Assembly (NCBI GenBank): GCA_041568335.1
Contig: JBFFZZ010000202.1
Coordinates: 1-5,795 of the forward strand
Direction: 5' to 3'
Length of the DNA: 5,795 nucleotides
From: WVWW01 sp041568335
GTDB taxonomy: Bacteria; Acidobacteriota; Polarisedimenticolia; Polarisedimenticolales; Polarisedimenticolaceae
Shown here: piece after piece, positions 5,048-5,795 of the stretch
Layout: every line of letters begins with the position of its first letter
How positions within the stretch are numbered: the first letter of the stretch is position 1
Made by a program: the position numbers and the translations under genes
Notes under the pieces: model-generated
Databases searched by the model: none
Seen by the model: only the letters and a program-made list of their open reading frames with translations
Told to the model about the DNA's origin: nothing

Positions 5048-5795
5048 ATGAGCAAGATCATCGGAATCGACCTGGGCACGACCAACTCCGTCGTCGCCGT
5101 CATGGAAGGGGACAGCGCCACCGTCATCACCAACCCGGAGGGTGGCCGGACGACCCCGTCCGTGGTCGCGATCAACGACAAGGGCGAGCGTCTGGTCGGC
5201 CAGGTGGCCAAGCGGCAAGCGGTCACCAACCCGCAGAACACCGTCTTCTCTGTCAAACGATTCATGGGCCGGCGTTTCGAGGAGGTGCCCGACGAATCCA
5301 AGATGGTGCCCTACACCGTCGAGGCGGCGGAGAACGGCGACGTACGCATACGCATCCAGGACAAGACGTACGCACCGCCGGAGATCTCGGCGATGATCCT
5401 GCGCAAGCTGAAGGAAGCGGCCGAGGCGCACCTCGGCGGTGAGGTCAAGCAGGCCGTCATCACGGTCCCGGCATACTTCAACGACGCTCAGCGGCAGGCC
5501 ACCAAGGACGCCGGCCAGATCGCCGGTCTCGAGGTGTTGCGCATCGTCAACGAGCCGACAGCGGCCGCGCTGGCCTACGGGCTGGACAAGAAGAAAGACG
5601 AAACGATCGCCGTGTTCGACTTCGGCGGCGGGACGTTCGACATCTCGATCCTCGACATCGGCGAGGGCGTGTTCGAGGTGCTGTCCACCAACGGCGACAC
5701 GCATCTGGGCGGCGACGACATCGACCACTTGCTGATCGAGTGGATCATCGGCGAGTTCAAGAAGGACCAGGGCATCGACCTGTCGAGCGACACCA
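5048..5795 (+). CDS. dnaK: Molecular chaperone DnaK (Hsp70), N-terminal 249 residues, runs off the window
   Basis: DnaK is the cytoplasmic ATP-driven Hsp70 chaperone that works with DnaJ and GrpE in protein folding and the heat-shock response. Only the start of the gene is here: most of the nucleotide-binding domain, about 249 of the usual 630-650 residues. Visible signatures are the phosphate-1 motif GIDLGTTNS (6-14), the catalytic lysine K70 in FSVKRFMGR, VPAYFNDAQRQATKDAG (140-156), NEPTAAALAYGLD (168-180), the phosphate-2 motif FDFGGGTFDIS (190-200) and HLGGDDID (219-226), where E. coli has GGEDFD. Reading is open to the last base. The gene has its own leader after a 120-base gap, so it is probably not dependent on the upstream operon. 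No grpE, dnaJ or hrcA gene lies in the window. Confidence 0.97.
   Translation, partial: MSKIIGIDLGTTNSVVAVMEGDSATVITNPEGGRTTPSVVAINDKGERLVGQVAKRQAVTNPQNTVFSVKRFMGRRFEEVPDESKMVPYTVEAAENGDVRIRIQDKTYAPPEISAMILRKLKEAAEAHLGGEVKQAVITVPAYFNDAQRQATKDAGQIAGLEVLRIVNEPTAAALAYGLDKKKDETIAVFDFGGGTFDISILDIGEGVFEVLSTNGDTHLGGDDIDHLLIEWIIGEFKKDQGIDLSSDT

Overview
The window is a GC-rich piece of bacterial chromosome with tightly packed genes, strong third-position G/C bias and no mobile elements, CRISPR arrays, tRNA or rRNA genes that I can see. Gene content (AccA, MazG, a DUF1844 protein, a membrane TPR protein, a DUF4388 protein, DnaK) suits a Gram-negative-type lineage such as Acidobacteriota or a former deltaproteobacterial group (Myxococcota, Desulfobacterota). 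That assignment is an inference from gene families and base composition, not a measured placement.

Layout, left to right. (1) The 3' end of accA (fatty-acid synthesis) runs in from the left on the + strand. Its stop codon overlaps that of the next gene, mazG, which lies on the - strand: the two genes converge on a shared CTAA. (2) mazG encodes a full-length 263-residue nucleoside triphosphate pyrophosphohydrolase. (3) A 170-base divergent intergenic region (982-1151) carries nested inverted repeats and weak promoter-like hexamers facing both ways. (4) A three-gene + strand run follows: a DUF1844 protein, a 675-residue multi-spanning TPR protein with a six-cysteine zinc-finger-like module, and a 432-residue DUF4388 protein. 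The first two overlap by 41 bases and the last two are 4 bases apart, so they look like one operon. (5) A 120-base gap with a perfect TTGACA box, a leader hairpin and a good ribosome binding site precedes dnaK, whose first 249 codons are present before the window ends.

The housekeeping genes at the edges are ordinary. The interesting part is the central operon. Its last product combines, in one chain, a DUF4388 domain, a tandem 24+5+24-residue repeat matching the MshEN cyclic-di-GMP-binding pattern, a winged-helix-like segment, one membrane helix, and a C-terminal domain resembling the globular part of the type II secretion major pseudopilin GspG, without a prepilin peptidase site. Its neighbour is a membrane TPR scaffold with a putative zinc module. 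I infer a membrane-associated, possibly cyclic-di-GMP-responsive system connected with secretion or pilus-like assembly. The exact function is unknown and nothing in the window proves it.
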